DNA from: Pinus tabuliformis | Lineage: Eukaryota; Streptophyta; Pinopsida; Pinales; Pinaceae | Direction of reading: 5' to 3' | Assembly (NCBI GenBank): GCA_031772625.1 | Contig: CM062820.1 | Location: 316,170,783 to 316,234,782, forward strand | DNA length: 64,000 nt | Part shown: piece after piece, positions 35,000 through 46,467 of the stretch | How the letters are laid out: each line of letters starts with the position of its first letter | Position numbering within the stretch: the first letter of the stretch is position 1 | Made by a program: the position numbers and the translations under genes | Notes under the pieces: model-generated | The model's input: only the letters and a program-made list of their open reading frames with translations | Told to the model about the DNA's origin: nothing | Databases searched by the model: none

Positions 35000-36239
35000 G
35001 TATGCCCACCTATGTGGCCTAAAAACTCTTTATTCTAATTATTACATAATACAACAAGTGCACTTATATAAGAAAATCACTAGAGATTTATCATGTCAAG
35101 AAATCTATATTACCACCTCAAAAAATTTACAAAAGAATAGAAAGTTTTCATAATGGATCTTTTCAACTTTATACCGGAATCCCAAATATCCATATTATTA
35201 AAAAACGACATGAGCATGTTATCATATCGACACTTAGCTAACCCTTATCAAATTAATTACAAGTGAGAAAGAATTGATTTCAATTACAAACATGTAACAT
35301 ATAATTATTTAAACAAACAAATTGATTAATAATGATGTAAAATCTTTGTTGCATTAAGAAAGGAGGAAAAGAGAAATTAAAGCCACTAATGACTTATAAT
35401 TACCAAAGAAATTATAAAATCAAAATGTATATTTTAACTCAGAAGTAATCTCATGTATTTTAACCAAGAAGTAATCTCTCTTTCACTTTCTAGTTGTAAA
35501 AAAAACGTAAAAGACTTGAATAATGTACCCATTCAAAAATCAAAATCAAAATGTATATTTTAACTCAGAAGTAATCTCATGTATTTTAACCAAGAAGTAA
35601 TCTCTCTTTCACTTTCTAGTTGTAAAAGAAACGTATAAGACTTGAATAATGTACCAATTAAAAAATCAAACAAAATCTAGCTAAAACATCAAATTAAATC
35701 TTAATACGTAAATTATTCAATTTCCTTCTTCCTCCCTTTGATACTTGTGTCAACTTTAAAAACTACCCTCTTATTTTTTAGTGTTGTGGTGGTATCCCCA
35801 CCTATGTGGCCCGAAAACTCTTAATTCTAATTATAACATAATACAACGAGTGCACTTATATAAGAAACTCACTAGAGATTTATCATTTCAAGAAATTTAA
35901 ATTACCGCCTAAAAAAATTTACAAAATTTATCATAATACATATTTTCAGCTTTATAACAGCGTCCCAAATATCCACATTATTAAAAGATGACATGAACTA
36001 TGTTATCATATCAACACTTAACTAACCCACTAAACCCTATCAAAGTAATTACAGGTAAAAAGGAATTGATTTCAACTACAAACATGTAAAATATGATTAT
36101 TTAAACAAACAAATTGATTAATAATGATGTAAAAATATTGTTCCAATAAGAAAAGAGGAAAAGAGAAACTGAAGTTGCAGTTATCCTACTAATGACCTAT
36201 AAGTACTAAGGAAATTATAAAATCAAGATGCAATATACC

Positions 36240-36320
36240 CTATAGTTTGTTATTTTAAGGGATTCATCTTGTATTTTAAGGGATCCATTTGTATTTTAAG
36301 GGATCCATCTTCAATCAAGG
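36240..36320 (+). repeat. Short tandem repeat, about 22 bp, three copies
   Basis: GTATTTTAAGGGATYCATCT is repeated three times next to the right end of the segmental duplication. Confidence 0.8.
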
Positions 36321-36840
36321 TTGGTTTCCGTTAAAAAGTTTGTGGATTCAAATCCCACTCCCTAAATCTTTCTTAGTAATACTCACTGTGACAACCTCTC
36401 CATATATTTATTGTGTTGTGATGAAAGGTTACAAGTTCTCAACTTAATTTAAGTGGTTGATTCTTAGAATTGGTAGTTAAAGACATCCTCTTTATTTCAT
36501 AGATATCATTTGTTAAAATCGATTTAACAAATGGATTTTTACTATAAGATTGTGTGCAAGATACTATCATAAGCCACGACCCCTAATGTATCTTAAGAAT
36601 GAAGTGAGACATGAGTTGTCCCATACATTCACATGGGAGAAAATGAAAGCACGTAAACTTTATTATCATGTAATTTTTCTTCACAATACATTTTAGGGAA
36701 AAAAAATTGGGCGTTTCACCTATTGCCCCGGGTAAATGATAACTTTTTAAAGTAAAAAGTTAGAGGTTTAAAGTTATTATAAAAATATATTCAATAGGAA
36801 CTCATCATATCATTTCATAAATAAAATTTAAATAGAGAAT

Positions 36841-36877
<37 letters not shown>

Positions 36878-37300
36878 TATTTTGAAGTTTTCAAATTATA
36901 GGTTATTTTGGAATAGGCTTCCAAAATTTTAACTTAATTACTAATAATTATTAATTTGATGATAAAGATTTAATTTTCATAGGATATTCTTAGTAATATA
37001 TACAAATCAAAGGTTGAATTTTATTTCTAAAATAGTTATGTCTTTTTGGTTGAATGTGATATGAATGTCATGTGAAATGAAATGAGTTGGAATTTTTTAA
37101 GCATGTGGTATTGATAAGTCATGGTATTGACCCATAATATTGTAACAAAGCCTATTTAAATATTTACCGTGTAAGACATTTCTTTCTGAAAAAAAAAACC
37201 TTCTCAGATTAAGTGTACATTTGTGTGCCCTTGATTTAAGGTGTTAGATGATTAAAATAATTTGAGCCATCTGATTCATTCAACGAGGATGTTTGTAACC
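36321..37300. other. AT-rich non-coding DNA with (AT)n microsatellite
   Basis: No gene signal. A perfect AT run lies near 36840-36880. GGATTCAAATCCCACT near 36342 looks like a pol III B box but has no clear A box. Confidence 0.6.
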
Positions 37301-37304
37301 CAAC

Positions 37305-37525
37305 GTGCATGATATGACGGCTGGGGCGGATGGCTTTCGCTCCCCCCAGCCGTGTTCGAACCCTGCGGAGGTCCCCCCTTCGGCGATATGTGACGGCTTT
37401 GCCGTATCAGCCGGCTTCGGCCGTATTCTGTCTGGCTTCGGCCTTATTGTATTCTGGCTTCGGCCGTATTCTGACTGGCTTCGGCCATATTGTAATCATG
37501 AGGGCTTCGGCCATATATGGATTTT
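37305..37525 (+). repeat. GC-rich island with GGCTTCGGCC minisatellite
   Basis: An abrupt GC-rich block in AT-rich DNA. It holds a B-box-like GTGTTCGAACCCTG near 37352, and then about five units built on CTGGCTTCGGCCGTATT with spacing 20-28 bp. Open frames here reflect the lack of AT-rich stops, not a gene. It could be a tRNA-derived SINE head with an expanded tail. Confidence 0.6.
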
Positions 37526-37619
37526 CTCTCTTAAAAAAGTTCCCCAGTTTGCTGCCACTGCTTCCATTGCCCCTGCGTCTTTCCGGTATGATTTTAATCA
37601 AAACTCTATTTTTTATTAT

Positions 37620-38080
37620 TAACTAATAAAAAATGACTTAGCATTTTATATTATAATACAAAATTCTAATTAATTTAATAATGAGTTAAATTTATATTTT
37701 CAATTTATAAATCAATTAAAATATAATTCCAATTTTTTTTTTTTTATCCAAAATGAGATTTAATTTCAAATTTAACTTTAAAGTTGTTTTCAAAAATTAT
37801 CCTACTATTTCTAATATACAAAATTTTCAATTATTTTAATATTTTTTTATATATTTGTAATACTTATTCCAAATTTATTTTTTTATCCATAAATGAGATG
37901 TAATTTCAAATTTAACTTTGAAGTTGTTTTCAAAAATTATCTTACTATTTCTAATACACAAAATTTTAAATTATTTTAATATTTTTTAAAATTTACTTTT
38001 ACACTTAAATAATTTCAATTAATTTATAAGGAAAAACCGGTTGGTATTTACAAATAGCTATGAGTTGTACATGTTTTCAT
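37620..38080. other. AT-rich non-coding DNA with local duplication
   Basis: A 100-bp segment (AAATGAGATTTAATTTCAAA near 37750) recurs near 37893. Nothing else was seen. Confidence 0.55.
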
Positions 38081-38084
38081 AATG

Positions 38085-38869
38085 TAATTTTGAAAGTGAA
38101 TCCCCTAATGTACTAAGTGAATCCCATGTATGGAATTGTACTAAGTGAATCCCATGTACGAGATTGTACTATGCGATCCAACCATGGACTATAAGATGTA
38201 GACTAACATGATTGAAATCCAAAACAATATTTGTACTAAGTGAATCCCATATATGGGATTGCACTATGGGATCCAACTATTGACTATAAGATGTAGAATG
38301 ATTGAAATCCAAAGAAATATTCACTAGACTCCTTAAAGACCATAAAATACCATCTTTAAAGATTAAGAGACAATCTATGTTGGAAATATTATAGAATATC
38401 TCAAGTGAATCCCATGTATGAGATTGTACTATGGGATCCATCGATGGACTATAAGGTGTAGATTAGCATGATTGAAATCCGAAACAATATTCATTGTATG
38501 CCTTAAAGACCATAAAATACCATCTTTAAATACTAAGAGAAAATCTATGTTGGAAAGCTTATAGAATCTCTCAATTTGGCATGTATGGGATCCAATGATA
38601 AGATGCAGACTAACATGACTAAAATCCATGTACTATGGGATCCAATGATGGACTATAAGATGCAGACTAACATGACTGAAATCCAAAACAATATTCATTG
38701 TATGCCTTAAAGACCATAAAATACCATCTTTAAAGATTAAGAGACAATCTATGTTGGAAAGCTTATAGAATCTCTCAATTTGGCATGTATGGGATCCAAC
38801 GTGGACTATAAGATGCGTACTAACATGACTAAAATCCATGTACTATGGGATCAAATGATGGACTATAAG
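38085..38869 (+). repeat. Complex tandem repeat, about 60-200 bp modules
   Basis: Modules with AAGTGAATCCCATGTATG, GGACTATAAGATG, TGATTGAAATCC and TTAAAGACCATAAAATACCA recur at least five times with partial deletions. Minus-strand frames at 38429-38629 and 38633-38839 are the same repeat read twice, not genes. Confidence 0.8.
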
Positions 38870-39475
38870 TGTTGACATAGATTGTCATTGATGTCAATAT
38901 GGCAATATTCGAGGAGTCAGATAGAGGAAGCAAACAGAGCCATCAGAGGAAGCAAGCAGAGCCATCAGAGGAAGCAAACAGAGCTATTGGGAACTATCGG
39001 AGCAAAGTATGGCAAAGAATGCCAAAGAATACACTATCGGGAGCTATCCAGAGCAATAGTATATATGCATGCAAATACACTATCGGAGGCGCAAGCACAT
39101 ATATATAGGCCAAATACACTATCGAACACAGAAAAACTTATATATATGCAGTTTACACTATCGGAGGTGTTATCACTCAGGTTGTTCCCAAAAGTTGTAA
39201 GAAAGGGAATATAGCCGAGGTAACCATAGACCAATATTTTAAGTATAGATTCTAGCCAATCTGCATCCAGAGAGGGCTCTCTCTTTATGATTTAGCTTTG
39301 TCTTTAAAGTTATTAGGCTAGTTATGGAGTTCAAGGGTTTTGTTTTGAGTTTGGGCGGTGAGATTCAATAGAACAGTGAGGTAAAACTAAAGAGCTCAAT
39401 CCATTGGGCATGATGGAGTCAAAGAAGGATGGTTTCTTGGATTTGTTTTCTTATAGAGGATGGCATCACAGAGCA
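38870..39475 (+). repeat. Possible LTR with degenerate PBS
   Basis: TGTTGACATAGATTGTCATT is a typical LTR-like start. A TATATATAGG box is near 39098. Near 39463 TGGCATCACAGAGCAAGG resembles an initiator-Met PBS with a 2-base insertion. Inside are 21-bp repeats (GAGGAAGCAAACAGAGCCATC, three copies) and four copies of ACACTATCGG. No partner LTR was found. Confidence 0.35.
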
Positions 39476-39829
39476 AGGTAGTCAAACATGGAACAATTCA
39501 AAGGCTGGAATCAGATGGAATGGACTCAAATGGGTGAAGGGCAGTTAAGAATCCTTCAACATATTGAAAGAGGGAAAGTGGATGCTTACCGACAAAGAGC
39601 AGTTAAGAATTCTTTATCAAATAATCAATATGAGAGAATCAGGAAACAGGAGAAATTAAGAATTCACTATTTATACTAATTCTGAAGAAAACACAGAGAA
39701 TAATAAAGACTGAAAATAGAGTGCAGCTAAGCAAATTCTAAATTAATCTTTTTCTTTACCATTCAGATTATGAAACACAGATGATATAGTAAACATGAAA
39801 ACTGTAAAACACAAGTTATAAGGGACTTA
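39476..39829. other. Unassigned sequence between LTR-like region and element D
   Basis: An open frame at 39488-39679 has no recognisable domain. The boundary of element D is uncertain here. Confidence 0.4.
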
Positions 39830-41682
39830 TTGATCCGAAGGTTGATTCAAGAATTCTGTGACAAGTCCTCTACTTCAATTCCTCATCCAGTAGGCCAAAC
39901 AACAGTGTGATTCCAATAGCTTTTTATTCCAAAGGTTCAATATTACAGCAAAGTCTCGGGAAATCTACACATACCCAACCTCTTTAAAACTCTGATGAAG
40001 GGGGTACTTATACAACAAAATATGTACAACAGGTATCTCATAAAAGCTATGAGAAAATATCTAAGTTTTAACCTAAAGTAATTTTACAAGCAAAGTAGAA
40101 ACAGCTAACTTATGATGTGCTAGAGGCTGGCTCTTTAGCGTTCGGTTTGCAGGTTTCCTTTGTAGCTCTGTGCCAACTGTTTGTATTAACTATTCTTTAA
40201 CTTTTGATTTGCTTCTCTTATTCGGCTCCGATATTCATTAATTCTGACTTGACTTGTCTTTAATTATGCACTGATACTCTTTAAAGCTTGATCTGATACT
40301 CTTTAATGTGCTTTGACTTCTGCTCACCGCCTTTCCCTTGCAATTGATGTCTCTGTAGGTTCCCACTCGCTAGGGTAGTGCATATCTCTGTTCATCCCTT
40401 TATTTCTTTTTCTGCAAATTTGGAGTACTCTGTTTGCTTTAAACTGTTCTAGAGAGGAAAGCCGCTCCATGCAGGTTGAATGGCTGGCCGTGGAGTTCGT
40501 TGATGGAGTCCTTCCTGGTCAGAGGTGGTCGAAAACCTGAACTGAGAGCCCAGTCGCTTTTATGCCCAGAGTGTTGTTTGCAGCGAAAACATAACAAAAA
40601 TGACCATTTTACCCTTTATTGAACAAAAATGACTTTTGGTGGGAAATTTTGGTTCAAAGGACAGATGATGTCAGCATGACGTATGGGACAGATGACATGA
40701 CGGGGGACATGGCAGTACGGATGGTGACATGGCCGGTGACGTCAGCAAAGGACAGTTGACATCATCAGATGACGTCAGCGGGAGGGAGGGCAGTAAATGG
40801 TTTTGCCCGCACCGCTTTTGGGCTTGGGTGGTTTTGGGTGGAGGGGCAGCGAACATAGCGGGAGCTTGATGCATGTCCACAGTATGGGAGCAATACCGCC
40901 AATTTCCGGGGACTTAACGTGTGGCAGATGGGGGGGTCACGAAATGGATAACAGCCGTCGGATGCGAGGGCGCCGATCAGACGGTGGGCACTCAGCGGAG
41001 ATGGCAGGAGGTTAAGGAGTGGGGCCAATGTATTAAACCAAATGTTTTTAATGGTTTCAGGGTGATTTTCATTGGTTCACAGGGATGCTTAGGTTCGGTT
41101 ATTAATTAATGAGAGGTTAATTAATTCCATTATGTGCGTGGGGAGGGTTATTAATTGTTTTCCAAATAAACCATTAATCCCCATTTGAAATAATGATATG
41201 GTTATAGTTTAACCGGGGTGGGGATATTAAATATTGCAGGGATTTTTGTTATATTTTTACATAGTACAGGATGGGAAAGAATTATATGGGATTTAAATAA
41301 TAAAGTTAATTTGTTAATATGAAAATTGAAATGTAAATGAAAGCGCTAAGTGCTAGACTTAGGCTTAGGGTGAAAAACGTTTTTATACGGAGTATTTGCC
41401 AATGTCCCTAAGTAAAAAAGTGGATTCACTTAGGCAATGTTAATGAAATGAGAGGAGTGGCTTTGGTGATATTAAACAGATCTTAAGATCTCTGGGGGAA
41501 ATTAGTGAGATTTGGGGGGAAAGTATGAAGGGGAGTTAGTCATGCCTCGCTTGAGCTGCTCCAAAAGATATCTGCCATGGCACTTGTGATAGAAGTGTAA
41601 GTTAACACATTTTTAGAGACAAAACCTATCACAAGTCTCATTCTGCAACTTCATCTACCTACCCAGCCTACTTTGCCTAACA
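39830..41682 (-). repeat. Element D 3' LTR (left limit approximate)
   Basis: The right border is CTAACA at 41682, next to a pyrimidine run (TTTTTTTCCTTCTTTCTTT) that is a polypurine tract on the minus strand. A minus-strand TATA-like TTGTATAAGTACC lies near 40015. U3 contains many TGACRTCA-like motifs (40660-40780). No second LTR is available to fix the left end. Confidence 0.55.
40660..40780. promoter_or_regulatory. Cluster of bZIP-type TGACGTCA-like motifs in element D LTR
   Basis: TGACGTCAGC appears at 40737 and 40770, TGATGTCAGC at 40667, and TGACGT, TGACATGACG and TGACATCATC between them. These resemble TGA/bZIP binding sites. Regulatory use is inferred. Confidence 0.45.
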
Positions 41683-42542
41683 TTTTTTTCCTTCTTTCTT
41701 TGGGTGCACTTAGACTGGAAAACCCTTATCAACTTTTCTTTTCTTTTGCATGGTAAGCCTACCTAAGTCTGCACTTATTTCTTCCAAGGGCTCAGATTTA
41801 ACTGTTGAGCTCCTTTGCTTCTCTACCTATCTACTTATCTACCAAGATTAAACAGTTTGGACAGATTTTTATTCTCTATCTCTAAAACATGAAATTCAAA
41901 CATGAACTGGCCAAGATTAAGCTGTTTGGCCATTCATCAATTGTGGCAAAAAGTTTCAAGAAGCTGTACATGATGCTCTATTTACAAAAAATGAAATAGT
42001 AGTGGCATTTGGACTTGCACACTTTCCTGGTCTATTTTTTATTTGAAGTTCATTTCTTTTCATTTTTTTCTTTTGACCATTTATTTTTTTTCACCCTTTG
42101 ATTTTTCTTTTAGGGTATACCCTCTTTACATTTTTTTTTCATAATATAGAAACCTTTATAGCAAGAAAAGGATGAACATATTACAGAGCTCAACCAGTCA
42201 ATCATGAAATATGACACCTATAACTATAGGAGTATAACACTGGCTCCACTTAGGGATGGCTTTCCCTGGTGGAAAGTCAAGAATAGTAGGTCAGATGGCC
42301 TTATGAATACCTTTTACTATGCTTTTAAATCTTCCTTTGCTGGGTGTAGGAACTGTACAAAAGGATGTTGTAAAATATATAAACTTTTCTTAAGCTGATT
42401 CAAACAACTGTACACCTGTTTTAGATAGCCTTCACTTGGGTTATTTTGTTCCTGCTCCCAAGTCTTCTTCTGCAATCTCTGATAAATTCTTTCAAGTTGT
42501 TGATCCTGAATTTCCTTATTTACATGTTAGAGCCAGAATATA
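41683..42542. other. Element D 3' untranslated stretch and polypurine tract
   Basis: Pyrimidine-rich runs on the plus strand and no ORF. It lies between the integrase stop and the 3' LTR. Confidence 0.55.
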
Positions 42543-43529
42543 TCAAAAAATTGGATCAAAGTAGTGTTTCAGCATTCGACCATTGACTAGTCCTTCTTCT
42601 GTTTTTGTACCATCCAGGCTCTTTAGAAAGTAAGTAGTGTTCCATTGCAATGCATGGATGATAAATGGCCCTTTCCATAGGAAGTCAAACTTCCCATGTT
42701 TTCCTTTGTCTTCTCTCCTGGAATCCCATCTTAGAACTTTGTCTCCAATGTAGAAATCTTCTGCTTTGGTCCTTTTATCAAATATTTTCTTGAGTTTTTC
42801 TTGTAACACTTGAGATCTTCGGTGCACTCCTTCTCTGGTTTGCTGCAAATGGATGGTCTGATTTATTGTTCTTTGAATAGCATTGTGTTCCACCTAAGCT
42901 TCTTGTAGTAATTTCATCACAGGAACTCCTAAAGATGAAGGAAACACAGCCTCCATGCCATAAACTAGCTCATAAGGGCTGGTTTCAATTGATCTTTTTG
43001 TAGTAAGTCTGTCTGCCCACAGTGCATCTATAAGATTCTTGTGCCAGTTTTTCTTGTTCTCTTCTAGCAGTTTCTTAATAATATTGATCAGGCTTTTATT
43101 GGAGGACTTAGCTAGACCATTATCTTGAGGGTAATAGGCTATGGAATGGCCTAAAGTGATATGGTATTTGCTGCAGAAATTTATCATTTTCTTGGATTTG
43201 AAGGCAGCAGCATTGTCCGTTATGATCTTTTTAGGACAGCCAAATCTAGACAAGATGTTGGTTTCTAGGAATCCTATAATCATTGTATCATTGGCTTGTC
43301 TAGCAGGGATGGCTTCTATCCATTTGGTGAAATAGTCTGTGGCAGTAAGGATCCATTTATGTTGGGCAGAAGAGGAAGGGTGGATTTCTCCAATGAAGTC
43401 TAAACCCCATTGTTGAAAGGGTCTTTGAGTGGAAATTGGTCTCAAGGACAAGGGTAGCAGTTTTATTTTGCCTTCAAAAATTTGGCATTTGTGGCAAGCA
43501 GTGACAAATTTCTTTACATCATCAAACAA
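42543..43529 (-). pseudogene. Element D integrase
   Basis: Nearly full-length catalytic core and carboxy-terminal domain in one frame, broken by a single TAG at 42894. Part of the zinc domain is at CHKCQIF. The catalytic core has LDFIGE (first Asp) and IITDNAAAF (second Asp), but the third block reads NGLAKSSNKSL, with Lys where the catalytic Glu belongs. The carboxy-terminal domain shows GDKVLRWD and KFDFLWKGPFII. Loss of the DDE Glu alone would abolish strand transfer. Confidence 0.88.
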
Positions 43530-43850
43530 GGTTGGCCAGTAAAATCTAGCCCTCGGGATTTTCTTTGCAGTCGATTTCCAATAGAGGTGTCCACCGCAGT
43601 CCCCTGCATGAAATTCTTTGAGAACTTTGTCAGCTTCTTATTTTATCAAACAATTCAACAAAATACCTTCATGATTTTCCCAAGAAAAAGCATTATTTAA
43701 AATACAGAATTTTGAAGCTTTCATCTTTAAAAATCTTTTCTTTGTTCTGGATAACCCTGTAGGAGCCTGCAGGTTTAATAATACATGAATTATATCAGCA
43801 TACCAAGGTGATTCTAAGAAGGCCTAGCTGATTTGTGGAGTCGCCATCCC

Positions 43851-44309
43851 CTATTCATTATCCAGTTCATTGATGTCTAGGGCTTGAAGGTTTGTTTTAG
43901 TCATGAGTTTAGCTAATCCCTGTTCTTTTATCATCTTTGTAGGTTTGATTTCAATGTCATACTCCAATATTTTAGCAATCCATTTACCTCGTTTTCTTTC
44001 AATTCCATCCCGAGTCAGGATGTCTTTAACAACAGCATTTGGCACATAAGCTATTACATGTGAGTACAATATGTAGACCCTGAAGTCTTGAATGTCTTTC
44101 ACAAGTGCATAAACCTGTTTTTCCATGATTTTGTAATTCAGAGGTGCATATCTAAGTGATTTACTAAAAAAGGCTATGGGTTTTTCACATCCTTGATCAT
44201 TTTTTTGAAGTAAAACAACTGTTATGGTGTGTTCTGATGCAAATGAGAAGATTATGAAGTCTCTGTCAAATTTTGGACTAGTGAGGACTAGTGTTCTGGT
44301 CAAAGCCAA
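43851..44309 (-). pseudogene. Element D gypsy RNase H
   Basis: Directly downstream of RT. Readable landmarks are FIIFSFASEHTITVVL, CEKPIAFFSKSLRYAPLNY and QVYALVKDIQDFRVYIL. The family's first catalytic Asp and Glu positions look replaced (Ser/Ala and Lys contexts). This fits the idea that the gypsy RNase H decays when a second RNase H is present. Confidence 0.75.
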
Positions 44310-45326
44310 TTTAATATCTCAAAATGCTTGTTTGGCTTCTACTGTCCATTTAACCTTTGAATCCTTTCTCAACATGTTGTTTAGCAATCTAATCAATTTA
44401 GCCAAATTAGATATGAATCTTCTCAAAAAGTTAATCTTCCCTAAGAAAGCTTGAAGTTCTTTGACATTTCTGGGGTGGGGTATTTGCAGAATAGCTTCTA
44501 TTCTAGCAGGGTCAATTATGATGCCATCTTTGGAGATGATATGACCTAAGAGTTTTCCTTCTTCTAGACCAAATAAAGATTTTTTAGGATTCAGCGAAAT
44601 ACCATACTGTCTGCATTTAAAAACACTTGTCTCAAATTATCTAAATGTTGTTGGTCTGTTTTGGAAAATACAGTGAAGTCATCAAAATATACAACTAGAA
44701 AATCGTGAATTTCTTTGGCAAAATCTATGTCCATTGCTCGTTGAAAGGTTTCCCCTGCATTCTTAAGTCCAAATGGAATTTTGACATATTTAAATGTACC
44801 CCATGGTGTTGTAAATGCTGTTTTTTCTTGGTCATCAGGATGAACTAGAATCTGATTGAAACCTGATAACCCATCCAAAAGTGAAATCCTAGAAGCACCT
44901 ACTACCCTCTTTAAATATGCTCCATCTTAGGTAAAGGGTAGTTGTCATTCAAAGAAGCTTTGTTTAAATTTCTTAAGTCAACACATAATCTGATTTCCCC
45001 TGTTTTCTTCCTAGTAGGCACTAAATTAGATACCCACTCTGAAAATCTGATTGGTGCAATTATCCCTGCATCATGCATTCATCTGATTTCTTTTTCAATT
45101 AAAGGAAGCAGTACAGGGTTGATTCTTCTGAGCTTTTGTTTGAATGGTTTTTGATTTTCCTTGAGGGGTATTGTATGTTGAATAACAGAGGTGTCATAAG
45201 ATTTGAGGTCTTCATAGCTCCAGGCAAAAACATTTTGGAATTCTTTGATCAGTTCAACATACTTCAGCTTTTGATCAGGGGGAAAAGATTTGGACAATTT
45301 TATCATTTTTGGATTGTCTTTGGTTC
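44310..45326 (-). pseudogene. Element D reverse transcriptase
   Basis: It starts with PPDQKLKYVELIKEFQNVFA and AWSYEDLKSYD, then fingers WVSNLVPTRKKTGEIRLCVD and LRNLNKASLNDNYPLPKM. The palm frame (44878-44591) has MDGLSGFNQILVHPDDQEKT and the active site VVYFDDFTVFSKTD, with both aspartates kept (YFDD). Stops separate the blocks. The frame is cut on its amino side by the 45333-46676 insertion. Confidence 0.88.
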
Positions 45327-46247
45327 CTGATCTGAATTTGAAATTACTTGAATTTTGTTTGCAAGGTATTCAATTCAGAAATAAACATATTTAAAAACTT
45401 CCCATGTCTTGCAGAAATGAAACACATGAATTTTTCAGCTGATTACAACCCATTTAAGCATAGCAGAATTATTTCCTTTTACTGTTTAACACATAAAAAC
45501 GAATTTGTTCTGCAAAATAAACCAACCACATATGCACAAGAAGTTGATAAAAAATTCACCCCCTCCAGGCTACGTCTGCTGGGTCCAAAGCCTCCAAATG
45601 GGCTTGTCCTTGTTTTTATTAAATGCTCAAATTGAAAATACAGCTGAATAGAAGCATCTACAGGAGAAATAGATGGTAGAAATAGATTCAGAACACATGA
45701 ATCCTTCAGGATTGACTATTGGATCACCTCCAATGGATACCTGCAACCCTGTATAGTCTTCCCAATACTGGCCCCTAGTGGCTCCTAGAACTTTCACGGC
45801 TCCAAAACGTATGAAAATGACCTCTGATGACTGTAATACCTGCACCAATGGCTTCAGAAGGTCGAAATTATCCAAAATCAAAAAAACATTCGTCCAAAAC
45901 CGACTTTCTGGGCCAAAGTTACGGCCATTTACTCCAGACTGCCAGTCTCCCCTAAAAGAACTCCAGCTAACTTTAGTGGAGGCCAGTTAGGCCCACCAAA
46001 TATGGCGGGTCCGCCAAATTCGGCGCCACCTCCAACTAATCCGCCACAACTGCAGTTACAATAAACGTTTGCCTCGGATGTGCGTGCCGGCTGTTTTGGC
46101 TGGCGGTTAGTGGATAGCCCACGGTCTCCGGCTCACGGTCACATGGAGGGCGGGGCTGGCCCTTAGGGGCTGGCCCCTTTATTTCCCGCCCGTAGCACAT
46201 TTTAAACCTTAATTAAATATGCCTCCGCCCATTCAATAACCAAAGGT

Positions 46248-46315
46248 GGCGTGGGCTAACGGTAAGTCATTGGAGTTACAAGGCACAGGTCACGGGTTCA
46301 AACCCCGCCCATGCC
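46248..46315 (+). other. tRNA-like sequence with pol III box motifs
   Basis: GGCGTGG pairs with CCATGCC 68 nt later as a 7-bp acceptor-like stem (one G-T). An A-box-like TGGGCTAACGGT and a B box GGGTTCAAACCCC with a T-arm-like fold are present, and T6 follows at 46322. The length is short and the anticodon arm is unclear, so it is more likely a SINE head or tRNA relic than a gene. Confidence 0.5.
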
Positions 46316-46351
46316 CAATACTTTTTTAACATGCGCCCATCAAAAGTTTGC

Positions 46352-46467
46352 TGACGTCATCGTGGGGCCACGTGGTGCCCTCTGGGTCTGCCACGTGGCG
46401 GCCTGTGATTGGTTGCTGCAGAGGGATATTCCCTGGAATATTCCAAGGAATATTCTACGGAATATTC
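46352..46467. promoter_or_regulatory. Dense cis-element cluster: TGACGTCA, two CCACGTGG, 12-bp GAATATTC array
   Basis: TGACGTCA at 46352, CCACGTGG G-boxes at 46368 and 46391, then GGATATTC and three GAATATTC at 46424, 46436, 46448 and 46460, exactly 12 bp apart. GAA-NN-TTC is the core of a heat-shock element, although the 4-bp gaps between units are not the classic spacing. All motifs are palindromic, so no direction is implied. Confidence 0.5.

Larger units (their letters stand above)
34432..36240. repeat. AT-rich segmental tandem duplication
   Basis: Segment 34445-35430 and segment 35555-36235 align along their length once the TRIM at 34666 is removed (shift about 790 bp). A further 120-bp repeat sits at the joint: ATCAAAATGTATATTTTAAC at 35421 and again at 35541. 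There are no ORFs. Identity by eye is high but with many small differences. Confidence 0.85.

Noticed and set aside
36300-36400. SINE suggested by GGATTCAAATCCCACT
   Set aside because: No convincing A box at the right distance, no terminal run and no flanking duplication were found.
37305-37626. Overlapping ORFs of about 100 codons
   Set aside because: They arise from the GC-rich minisatellite, where stops are rare. Frames overlap in three phases with repetitive products.
38429-38839. Two similar minus-strand ORFs of 66-68 codons
   Set aside because: They are the same tandem repeat read twice, with no start context or domain.
46248-46315. Functional tRNA gene
   Set aside because: Only 68 nt, no clear anticodon arm, one T-arm mismatch, and it sits inside a mobile insertion. 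Kept as tRNA-like only.
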